Translations under genes and position numbers: made by a program | Assembly (NCBI GenBank): GCA_017444045.1 | Contig: JAFSXO010000072.1 | Span: 1 to 7,665 of the forward strand | Reading direction: 5' to 3' | Length of the DNA: 7,665 nt | From: a bacterium | GTDB taxonomy: Bacteria > Vulcanimicrobiota > Xenobia > Xenobiales > Xenobiaceae | Notes under the pieces: model-generated | Databases searched by the model: none | What the model saw: the letters and a program-made list of their open reading frames with translations, nothing else | Told to the model about the DNA's origin: nothing | Shown here: in pieces, positions 1 to 5,266 of the stretch | Layout of the letters: each line of letters opens with the position of its first letter | Numbering within the stretch: position 1 is the stretch's first letter

Positions 1-240
1 CTGCGGCTCAGGATGCTGTGCTGGCTGTACGCCGAGAAGGCGTATAGAGCGAGCTTTGGAATCTCGCTGTATAAAGCCTTTATCCTCAAGCGCTTTTAGG
101 TGGCGCAGTATCCCTTGTGGAGATTTTATACCGCATAAGCTGCCGATGTCGCGAACTGACGGAGAATAGCCGGTCTGTTCTATATAATCTCGGATACAGT
201 CGAGAATCAGCTGCTGCCGTTCTGTTATGATGCGAGTCAT
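1..240 (-). CDS. lexA: LexA SOS repressor, N-terminal part (cut by left edge)
   Basis: The first 80 codons are visible, read leftward from ATG 240-238; the rest lies beyond the window. LexA is the SOS repressor: it binds operators as a dimer and cleaves itself when RecA filaments form. The visible part is the winged-helix DNA-binding domain. It begins MTRIITERQQLILDCI and continues with GYSPSVRDIG (residues 24-33), a hallmark of the family, then the recognition helix region SPQGILRHLKALEDKGFI (40-57) and a wing ending in RDSKARSIRLL. The recognition helix differs somewhat from the common SS-STVHxHL form. The Ala-Gly cleavage site and the Ser/Lys dyad are not in view, so autocleavage cannot be judged. 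AAGGAG on the minus strand (254-249) sits 8 nt before the ATG and fixes this start. The gene is divergent from mutS, and a LexA box lies in its promoter. The family call is secure. Confidence 0.93.
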   Translation of the reverse strand, partial: MTRIITERQQLILDCIRDYIEQTGYSPSVRDIGSLCGIKSPQGILRHLKALEDKGFIQRDSKARSIRLLGVQPAQHPEPQ

Positions 241-248
241 AAGCTATT

Positions 249-254
249 CTCCTT
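249..254 (-). promoter_or_regulatory. Ribosome binding site of lexA
   Basis: Reads AAGGAG on the minus strand, 8 nt upstream of the lexA ATG. It is a near-perfect Shine-Dalgarno site and confirms the start. Confidence 0.8.
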
Positions 255-270
255 GTGGTTAGTGTCTTTT

Positions 271-306
271 GCTGATGCTTTGCTAGCGCGTTCGCGCTGC
301 TTCAGC
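271..306 (-). promoter_or_regulatory. Compound hairpin in the lexA leader
   Basis: The outer arms 271-278 and 299-306 pair over 7 of 8 positions with one central mismatch. An inner stem AGCGC/GCGCT (285-289 and 294-298) closes a 4-nt loop, and six unpaired bases (279-284) lie on one side. The element sits about 30 nt before the lexA start, inside the leader predicted from the promoter at 438-466. No U-run follows it on the minus strand, so it is not a terminator for that transcript. A run of four T follows on the plus strand, but no plus-strand gene leads into it. Its function is unknown; it could be a stability or translation-control structure. Confidence 0.4.
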
Positions 307-397
307 TTTTACCCCCGTACTGTTCTGCTGCGCTTAGAGCTGCCTGGCGTGGAGCTGTTGCGCGCAAAATAGGATCCGGAGTTACTCTCTAGCTAAT

Positions 398-422
398 TGC
401 TGGCTTATAAATATTGCCAGCA
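398..422. repeat. Inverted repeat TGCTGGC-N11-GCCAGCA
   Basis: A perfect 7-bp inverted repeat (398-404 and 416-422) with an A/T-rich 11-nt loop. It overlaps the -35 of the predicted mutS promoter and would form a hairpin at the 5' end of the predicted lexA transcript. It could be an RNA hairpin or a protein-binding site. No U-tract follows on either strand, so it is not a terminator. Confidence 0.4.
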
Positions 423-442
423 TTGCTGAGTGTCTTTATTTT
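414..442 (+). promoter_or_regulatory. Candidate mutS promoter
   Basis: TTGCCA (414-419, 5 of 6 to the -35 consensus) and TATTTT (437-442, 4 of 6 to the -10 consensus) are separated by 17 bp. The expected transcription start is near 449, inside the LexA box at 446-457, so bound LexA would block initiation. The -10 shares bases with the -10 of the opposing lexA promoter, so the two promoters probably exclude each other. Confidence 0.5.
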
Positions 443-466
443 AGTGAACGGATGTTCTCTTGTCAA
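438..466 (-). promoter_or_regulatory. lexA promoter
   Basis: On the minus strand a perfect TTGACA (466-461) and TAAAAT (443-438, 5 of 6) are separated by exactly 17 bp. The LexA box lies wholly inside the spacer, the classic layout of an autorepressed SOS promoter. The transcription start should fall near 431, which gives lexA a leader of about 190 nt. Confidence 0.72.
446..457. promoter_or_regulatory. LexA box (SOS operator), GAAC-N4-GTTC type
   Basis: GAACGGATGTTC is a perfect match to the GAAC-N4-GTTC core. With one base on each side it fits 12 of 14 positions of the Bacillus consensus CGAACRNRYGTTYC; only the two outermost bases differ. It lies between the -35 and -10 of the lexA promoter and covers the predicted start site of the mutS promoter. 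It is the only such site I found in the window. The adjacent lexA gene makes a chance match unlikely. Confidence 0.78.
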
Positions 467-523
467 GAGGGCGGTGTCGTTTTCGGAGGGGGATATTACA
501 GTTTTAGCACGAACGCGCTTTCT

Positions 524-3019
524 GTGTGCAACAATAGTATTGATATAAGCTCTTTTACCCCTCTTTTTCAGCAGTATTTCGGATTTAAGCGCGACTGCCC
601 TGACTGTGTGGTGCTCATGCGCTGCGGGGACTTTTATGAAGCCTATGGCGACGACGCCGAAGTCTTTGCCCGCGACGCGGAGCTTGCTTTAACAAGCAAG
701 GAAGCTGGCTGCGGTCAGCGCGTGGCTATGGCCGGTGTCCCTTATCACGCCGTTGACATATATCTGCGCGCTCTTATCTCCAAAGGGCACCGTGTGGCCA
801 TAGCTGAACAGATGGAACTGCCCAGCGCCAGCAAGGGTTTGGTGCGCCGCGAGATCACCCGTATTGTCACGAAGGGCACTGTTATGGATCCGCAGCTGCT
901 CGACGAAAAATCTGGCAATTATTTGGCCTGTCTGTCGGCGGGCGGAGGCCAGCTGGGCCTGGCTGTGGCCGACATATCCACAGGTCAGTTTCTGGCCACT
1001 TCATTTGCCGCTTCGGAAGAAAGGCTTGCTGAAGAGCTGGCGCGCTTTCAGCCGGCCGAGATAGTTCTTGCCGGCAGTGTTAGTAAGGATGTAAAGCTAA
1101 TGTCGGCGGTAAACGCGGAATGCAGTGCGCCTGTGGCTTTTCCCGTAGCTCTTAGCCAGGCTGAGGCTGAGCGCCTGATTATGAAGGAATACAGTTTGGG
1201 CAGTCTGGCGGGGCTGGGACTTCAGGAAGCCGCGCAGGCTACCATAGCGGCAGCCTCGCTGCTGGAGTATCTGCGCACTGCCGCCAGGCAGTACGATGCT
1301 AAGCTGGCCAAGCCGCGCTCGTTTCATACCGGCGATTACATGATCCTCGATTCCGCCACCAGGCGCAATTTAGAGCTAACAGAAACCATGGCGGCCCACG
1401 ATCGTCGGCACAGCCTGCTGGGTGCGATAGACAGAACTAACACGGCTATGGGAGCCCGCTTGCTGCGCGAGTGGATGCTTAGGCCTCTGATTAATAAGAG
1501 CGATATAGAGGAACGCCATAACGTATGCGCGGCCTTGCTGGATAATGGTGAAGCCTGCGGCAGCCTGCGCGCGGCTTTGAAAAGGGTGCTGGATATAGAG
1601 CGGCTGGTCGGCCGGGTCGTATACGGCAATGCCAACGCCCGCGATCTGCTGGCCTTGGCGCAGTCCCTGCATTTTATGCCCGAGGTGGGCGCTATAGTGG
1701 CCGAATTTGCTCCGGTTCGCGATCTTAAGCGCATCAGCGCTGAGCTGGATCCGCATAAGGAGCTGTGCGATCTGCTGGAAAGCGCCATAGCTTCTGACGC
1801 TCCTTTGGTGCTGCGCGAGGGCGGGCTGATTAAGGATGGCTATAACGCAGAACTGGACGAGCTGCGCAGTCTGCGCCGCGATGGCAAAAGCTGGCTGGCG
1901 TCTTTAGAGGAGCGCGAGCGGCAGGCCACGGGCATACGCAATCTTAAAGTTGGCTATACATCTGTTTTTGGCTACTATATTGAGATCTCGAAGGCCAATA
2001 TCTCCATGGCGCCCCAGCACTATGTGCGCAAGCAGACGCTGGCGAACAGCGAGCGCTATATTATTCCCGAGCTGAAGGAATACGAAGCTAAAATTCTCGG
2101 CGCTGAGGAGCAGATACGCAAAATTGAGTATGAGCTGTTTTTAGAGGTGCGCTCTAAGGTGGCAGCTTATGCCGACAGCCTGCGCAGCCTAGCCCATGCT
2201 GTCGCGGAATTGGACGTCTTTTCCTCGTTTGCTGAGACAGCTCTGCAGCTGGGGTGGGTGCGTTCCGAATTGGTCGACGAAAGCATCATCGATGTAAAGG
2301 ATTCCCGCCATACTGTAGTTGAAGAAGCCTGTAAGGGTGAGTTTGTGCCCAATGACTGCCGGCTTGACGCGGATAAATATGTCATTATTCTGACCGGGCC
2401 TAATATGAGCGGAAAGTCTACCTGGCTGCGGCAGATCGCTCAGCTGGTTATTCTCTGTCAAATGGGCTCCTATGTTCCCGCCAGCTCAGCCCGTCTGGGC
2501 GTGGTGGACCGCGTATTTACTAGGGTTGGGGCTTCCGACGATCTGCATTTAGGGCAGTCGACCTTTATGGTGGAGATGAGCGAAACCGCCAATATCGTCA
2601 ATAGCGCTACCTGCCGCTCTCTGGTCATTTTGGATGAGATCGGCCGGGGAACCAGCACCTTTGACGGTTTGGCTATAGCTCAGTCCGTAGCGGAATATTT
2701 GCACAATGAAATACGCTGCTTAACGCTGTTCGCTACCCATTTCCATGAGCTGACGCGCTTGGAGCGCCATTTGAAGGGTTGCCGAAACTGTCGGGTCTCC
2801 GTCCGCGATCTGCCGGATGAGGTGGTGTTCCTGCACAAAATAGTTCCGGGCGGCGCAGACCGCAGCTACGGCATTTATGTGGCGCGCTTGGCTGGTATGC
2901 CGAGCGCTGTACTGGAGAGGGCTGAGGCGCTGCTGCGCCGTTTAGAAAGCAGCAGCAAGCGTCGTCAGGAGCGGGAGCTGCAGGAACAGAATTCAGTTGT
3001 TCAGGAACAGCTTTTCTGA
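524..3019 (+). CDS. mutS: DNA mismatch repair protein MutS
   Basis: MutS clamps DNA, recognises mismatches and small loops, and recruits MutL using ATP. From GTG 524 the protein has 831 residues, close to the 853 of E. coli. The mismatch-binding motif is GDFYE (Phe37 and Glu39; E. coli Phe36 and Glu38). The clamp region carries FGYYIEI (about 482) and a PELKEYE segment. In the ATPase, Walker A GPNMSGKST spans 625-633, Walker B ends in Asp704-Glu705 and is followed by IGRGTS, and the ATHFHEL signature starts at Ala737. The protein ends in QEQLF (827-831), a QxxLF-type motif expected to bind the beta sliding clamp. The open frame extends upstream to ATG 452, but that ATG lies inside the LexA operator at the predicted transcription start, and the extra 24 residues resemble nothing in MutS. 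Neither start has a clear ribosome binding site, so the start is moderately sure. No mutL follows. Confidence 0.95.
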   Translation: MCNNSIDISSFTPLFQQYFGFKRDCPDCVVLMRCGDFYEAYGDDAEVFARDAELALTSKEAGCGQRVAMAGVPYHAVDIYLRALISKGHRVAIAEQMELPSASKGLVRREITRIVTKGTVMDPQLLDEKSGNYLACLSAGGGQLGLAVADISTGQFLATSFAASEERLAEELARFQPAEIVLAGSVSKDVKLMSAVNAECSAPVAFPVALSQAEAERLIMKEYSLGSLAGLGLQEAAQATIAAASLLEYLRTAARQYDAKLAKPRSFHTGDYMILDSATRRNLELTETMAAHDRRHSLLGAIDRTNTAMGARLLREWMLRPLINKSDIEERHNVCAALLDNGEACGSLRAALKRVLDIERLVGRVVYGNANARDLLALAQSLHFMPEVGAIVAEFAPVRDLKRISAELDPHKELCDLLESAIASDAPLVLREGGLIKDGYNAELDELRSLRRDGKSWLASLEERERQATGIRNLKVGYTSVFGYYIEISKANISMAPQHYVRKQTLANSERYIIPELKEYEAKILGAEEQIRKIEYELFLEVRSKVAAYADSLRSLAHAVAELDVFSSFAETALQLGWVRSELVDESIIDVKDSRHTVVEEACKGEFVPNDCRLDADKYVIILTGPNMSGKSTWLRQIAQLVILCQMGSYVPASSARLGVVDRVFTRVGASDDLHLGQSTFMVEMSETANIVNSATCRSLVILDEIGRGTSTFDGLAIAQSVAEYLHNEIRCLTLFATHFHELTRLERHLKGCRNCRVSVRDLPDEVVFLHKIVPGGADRSYGIYVARLAGMPSAVLERAEALLRRLESSSKRRQERELQEQNSVVQEQLF

Positions 3020-3090
3020 AGCCGTTTTAAGCTTGAGCGACACAGATACAGTCTTAAGCCCTGACTTATTGACATCGCGGTTATCGCGGG

Positions 3091-3127
3091 CAAAAGAAAA
3101 CGGGCTTAAGCTAATCGCTTAAGCCCG
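3091..3127 (-). terminator. Intrinsic terminator of the YccA-like gene
   Basis: CGGGCTTAAG (3101-3110) and CTTAAGCCCG (3118-3127) form a perfect 10-bp stem, extendable by one C-G pair, around a 7-nt loop. Read on the minus strand, the stem is followed by TTTTCTTTTG, a proper U-rich tract, so it ends transcription of the gene at 3160-3885 about 33 nt after its stop codon. On the plus strand no T-run follows, so it should be a poor terminator for mutS. Confidence 0.82.
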
Positions 3128-3159
3128 CATACGATAAGCCAGTTCAGCTTTCTAGGCGG

Positions 3160-3885
3160 CTAATTGCGCCGTCTGCCCAGCAGGCGCAGGATCTCTATGT
3201 ACACCCATATTATGGTTACCATCAGCGAATAAGCGCAGTACCATTCCATGAGCTTTGGCGCGTTGGAATCGACGCCGATTTTGATGTTGTCGAAATCTAT
3301 GGCCAGGTTGAAGGCTGCAATTCCGCAGATAACTATATTGGTGATTATAGCGATTGGCCCGACGTGCAAAGCCGTTATGTAGAGGCCGAACAGCCTAGTT
3401 ATTAGCATAAAAAGATAGTAGAGCGCTATGCCCATGGTGGCGCCGTATATCACCGATCTGAAGGTGTTGTTCACCTTTATGATGCCAAAGCGGTAGGCCG
3501 CGAGCATGGCGAATACTACCGCCATGGTGCAGAATATAGCTTCGCCGACTACTCCGTCGTAGGTCTCGCTGGCGTAACTGGATATTTCCCCGAGGATAAG
3601 CCCTTCGGCTCCGCAGTATAGTGACGACAGCCAGGGAGCATGCTGTGGCTTGAAGTAGATCATTATAGCCAGGATTAAGGTGATGGGAATTAAAGCTAAG
3701 GTCAGACCGATCGGCATCGTTATATTGTAGCTAATCAGGCTGGCGGCTATGACAATCGCCAGCAAAAATGCCGCTTTGTTGATCGTGCCGCTGAGCGTCA
3801 TATGCCTAGCGTGGTCGGGTATGGTTTCGTCGGTTATAAACTCGAATCTATTGAAGGTTTCTTCGTTTAGGACAGGGCTAGACAT
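3160..3885 (-). CDS. Bax inhibitor-1/YccA family integral membrane protein
   Basis: A 241-residue protein that starts MSSPVLNEETFNRF, as YccA-like members do, and has about seven hydrophobic segments (roughly residues 36-53, 57-76, 83-101, 111-130, 142-162, 168-191 and 212-234). The C-terminal block FDNIKIG...MEWYCAYSLMVTIIWVYIEIL is the conserved end of this family. BI-1 relatives are multi-pass membrane proteins; E. coli YccA modulates the FtsH protease, and a Bacillus relative conducts calcium. The role here is not known. The frame extends to TTG 3894, but GGAGG (minus strand, 3899-3895) directly abuts that codon and lies 9 nt before ATG 3885, so the ATG is the start. A TAAAAT box (minus, 3942-3937) may be its -10, with no good -35. 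The gene is transcribed alone, convergent with mutS. Confidence 0.88.
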   Translation of the reverse strand: MSSPVLNEETFNRFEFITDETIPDHARHMTLSGTINKAAFLLAIVIAASLISYNITMPIGLTLALIPITLILAIMIYFKPQHAPWLSSLYCGAEGLILGEISSYASETYDGVVGEAIFCTMAVVFAMLAAYRFGIIKVNNTFRSVIYGATMGIALYYLFMLITRLFGLYITALHVGPIAIITNIVICGIAAFNLAIDFDNIKIGVDSNAPKLMEWYCAYSLMVTIIWVYIEILRLLGRRRN

Positions 3886-3925
3886 GGTCGGCAACCTCCG
3901 CTGTGTCGTTTGTCTTGGCCGTATA

Positions 3926-3954
3926 TTGGCTGTTGTATTTTAGCTGTTTATAAA
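3926..3954 (+). promoter_or_regulatory. Candidate promoter of the small membrane protein gene
   Basis: TTGGCT (3926-3931, 4 of 6) and TATAAA (3949-3954, 5 of 6) are 17 bp apart. The start would be near 3961, leaving a leader of about 146 nt before GTG 4107. That leader contains short inverted repeats (CGATA/TATCG at 3972-3976 and 3987-3991; TTCTA/TAGAA at 4008-4012 and 4018-4022) and the strong hairpin at 4053-4082. Inferred from sequence match only. Confidence 0.35.
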
Positions 3955-4052
3955 GCGCTGTGTATTAGCACCGATATGTTATTGCGTATCGTGTACAAAG
4001 GTAAATCTTCTACTGTCTAGAAATATTCTCCTTGCATTTTCAAGCAATATAG

Positions 4053-4082
4053 CTTTTAGTTAGCGATCGGCTAACCTAAAAG
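4053..4082 (+). promoter_or_regulatory. Strong 5'-leader hairpin before the small membrane protein gene
   Basis: CTTTTAG (4053-4059) pairs with CTAAAAG (4076-4082), and TTAGC (4060-4064) with GCTAA (4070-4074). This gives 12 pairs interrupted by a single bulged C (4075) around the loop GATCG. The structure ends 12 nt before the AAGGAG ribosome binding site. No U-tract follows, so it is not a simple terminator. It may control message stability or ribosome access, or be a DNA operator. Confidence 0.5.
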
Positions 4083-4106
4083 ACAAAGCCCCAAAAGGAG
4101 AAAGCT

Positions 4107-4445
4107 GTGAGCAAAAAGTCTCTTCGCAATGTAGGAAAGGAACGCCGCAATAAGGTTACCGAGGCCGAAAAGAGCTTGGAGAAGATGCGTTTCTATTGGA
4201 TTTTTAATGTGGTGTGGCTGGCGTTTGGAGCGTTTCTTATAGCGGTAGGTTTAAATTCTTCCGATGCTCAGGTAGCAACTGCGGCGGCAGTTAAGGTGGG
4301 GGGCTTTATAATCATTTTGGCTATCGGTATGGCCATATATGGGGCGAAGCGGCAGTATTCGCTCAGCAAACAGGTTGCCGCGATAAAGAAAAAGGCAGAT
4401 AAGCACAATACGGATAAAGCTAAGGCGGAAAAGGCTGAAAAATAA
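4107..4445 (+). CDS. Small lysine-rich membrane protein of unknown function
   Basis: A 112-residue protein starting at GTG, with AAGGAG (4095-4100) 6 nt upstream, a clear ribosome binding site. I do not recognise a family. The layout is a basic N-terminus (SKKSLRNVGKERRNK) with a short helical stretch rich in Lys and Glu, then two hydrophobic segments (about residues 29-49 and 62-81) joined by a short loop (SSDAQ), and a highly charged Lys/Ala/Glu C-terminal tail from about residue 91. By the positive-inside rule both ends should face the cytoplasm, making a helical hairpin in the inner membrane. The gene stands alone: the neighbour upstream is divergent and the one downstream is convergent, only 30 nt away. 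The good ribosome binding site and the sharp hydrophobic pattern argue that it is a real gene. Confidence 0.75.
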   Translation: MSKKSLRNVGKERRNKVTEAEKSLEKMRFYWIFNVVWLAFGAFLIAVGLNSSDAQVATAAAVKVGGFIIILAIGMAIYGAKRQYSLSKQVAAIKKKADKHNTDKAKAEKAEK

Positions 4446-4459
4446 TCAGTTCCGTTAGC

Positions 4460-4474
4460 TTAGCTTCAGGCTAA
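4460..4474. terminator. Short hairpin between convergent genes, possible weak terminator
   Basis: TTAGC (4460-4464), loop TTCAG, GCTAA (4470-4474), followed on the plus strand by AATTATTGG. The stem is only 5 bp and the T-tract is poor. It occupies almost all of the 30-nt gap between the convergent genes, the usual place for a terminator, so a weak bidirectional role is possible. Confidence 0.3.
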
Positions 4475-4475
4475 A

Positions 4476-5156
4476 TTATTGGCGTTTGATTTTTAATAAT
4501 AATTCCGCCTGATAGCCGTCGGGCATAAAGCGGCTTAGATAAGCGTAAAACTGCGTGTTGTGTGGCTTAACCAGGAGATGGGTTAGCTCATGAAGCAGCA
4601 CATAGCGCAGGCACATCTCGGGATATTTGGCCAGATCGATATTCAGCCAGATGCGTCTGAGTGTAGTGTTGCACGTTCCCCAGCGGGTGCGCATGAAGCG
4701 CAGCCGATATTCCTTTGCCTGTACTCCTGCTGTTTTTTGGCAGGGGATCCAGAGCCTGTCTACTGCCTGCCTCATCTCGTATGTGTACATATCCTTAATC
4801 AGCGCTTCGCGTTCCTTAAACTCTGACAGGCGCGGCGAGGCGATGATAACCTGTCCCTGCGCAAGCTTCGCGCAGCGGCGCAGGCTGTTGTTCATGAAGC
4901 GTATGGGAACCTGTTCGCCCCATACGGGTATCGTCTCGCCGTTTTGGAAGAGACGCTGAGGCTGGGCCGCCCGCTTCGCCACCCCCTGGCGCAGCCAGGC
5001 TAAATGGGAGCGGATCATTTGCGCAATCCTGTCGGTGCCGGTGTTTAGCGGCACGGTTATAGTCACCATGCTGCTGGGCAGGATGCGCAGCGTAAGCCGT
5101 TTGACTTTCTTGCGGATTACAGTGACTGTTATGTCTTCTACAGTGATCTGATCCAT
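4476..5156 (-). CDS. YgjP-like (DUF45) zinc metallohydrolase
   Basis: A 226-residue protein of the YgjP/DUF45 family, related in fold to M48/SprT-type zinc metallopeptidases. The N-terminal half has the family's beta-rich start (ITVEDITVTVIRKKVKRL...). The C-terminal half carries TRWGTC (157-162, usually RWGSC), then WLNIDLAKYP, then the zinc site HELTH (189-193) with His199 as the likely third ligand and the family ending RFMPDGY. The catalytic Glu190 is present, so it should be active. E. coli YgjP has been reported as a UTP pyrophosphatase; whether that applies here is unknown. Start ATG 5156 fits the family length, but no ribosome binding site precedes it (the upstream bases are A-rich), so it may be poorly translated or leaderless. 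It is divergent from the aromatic biosynthesis operon. Confidence 0.88.
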   Translation of the reverse strand: MDQITVEDITVTVIRKKVKRLTLRILPSSMVTITVPLNTGTDRIAQMIRSHLAWLRQGVAKRAAQPQRLFQNGETIPVWGEQVPIRFMNNSLRRCAKLAQGQVIIASPRLSEFKEREALIKDMYTYEMRQAVDRLWIPCQKTAGVQAKEYRLRFMRTRWGTCNTTLRRIWLNIDLAKYPEMCLRYVLLHELTHLLVKPHNTQFYAYLSRFMPDGYQAELLLKIKRQ

Positions 5157-5174
5157 GGTAGTTTTTTCTATAAT
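5146..5174 (+). promoter_or_regulatory. Candidate promoter of the DAHP synthase operon
   Basis: A perfect TATAAT at 5169-5174 lies in the gap between the divergent genes. No good -35 sits at 17 bp; CTGATC at 5148 with 15-bp spacing is the best but weak, which suggests an activator or low basal strength. The start would be near 5181, giving a leader of about 86 nt that includes the short ORF at 5232-5264. Confidence 0.45.
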
Positions 5175-5178
5175 CTTA

Positions 5179-5198
5179 GCCTATGCTTCCTGCCTATG
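5179..5198. repeat. Tandem 7-bp direct repeat GCCTATG at the predicted start site
   Basis: GCCTATG occurs at 5179-5185 and again at 5192-5198, 13 bp start to start. The pair covers the transcription start expected from TATAAT 5169-5174. It could be an operator for an unknown regulator, or chance. Confidence 0.3.
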
Positions 5199-5231
5199 GT
5201 TTAATTGGCCTGTGAAGGTATTAGGATCTTC

Positions 5232-5264
5232 ATGCTGAATTTTTACGGTTTGAGAGGACTGTAA
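5232..5264 (+). CDS. Candidate 10-codon leader peptide MLNFYGLRGL
   Basis: ATG 5232 opens a frame of ten codons ending in TAA 5262-5264, just 2 nt before the TTG start of the DAHP synthase gene. AGGA (5223-5226) lies 5 nt upstream of the ATG, a good ribosome binding site. The peptide has adjacent Phe and Tyr codons, and both amino acids are products of the pathway that the next gene begins. Its last codons overlap the downstream ribosome binding site, so ribosomes translating or stalled on it would change access to that site. I see no clear terminator/antiterminator pair, so translational coupling fits better than classic attenuation. The reading frame is seen directly; the function is inferred. 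Confidence 0.4.
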   Translation: MLNFYGLRGL

Positions 5265-5266
5265 AA

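Noticed and set aside
329..350. CTGT-type (E. coli-like) SOS box upstream of lexA
   Set aside because: A CTGT half-site occurs near 329 but has no ACAG partner at the right distance; the GAAC-type site is far better.
382..423. Short minus-strand frame of 13 codons in the lexA leader (MLAIFISQQLARE)
   Set aside because: No ribosome binding site, and the frame is explained by the inverted repeat at 398-422.
1336..1788. Minus-strand open frame of 150 codons inside mutS
   Set aside because: Antisense shadow of a well-conserved MutS region; Ser/Arg-rich composition typical of shadow frames.
2981..3010. GAACA...TGTTC and repeated CAGGAACAG near the end of mutS, as a second LexA box
   Set aside because: The half-sites are too far apart for a GAAC-N4-GTTC box, and the repeat is explained by the coding of two Gln-Glu-Gln stretches.
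3071..3090. CGCG-N5-CGCG as a terminator for mutS
   Set aside because: Only a 4-bp stem, with no T-run after it on the plus strand.
3886..3894. TTG 3894 as start of the YccA-like protein
   Set aside because: The GGAGG ribosome binding site directly abuts this TTG, leaving no spacing; ATG 3885 is 9 nt away and fits.
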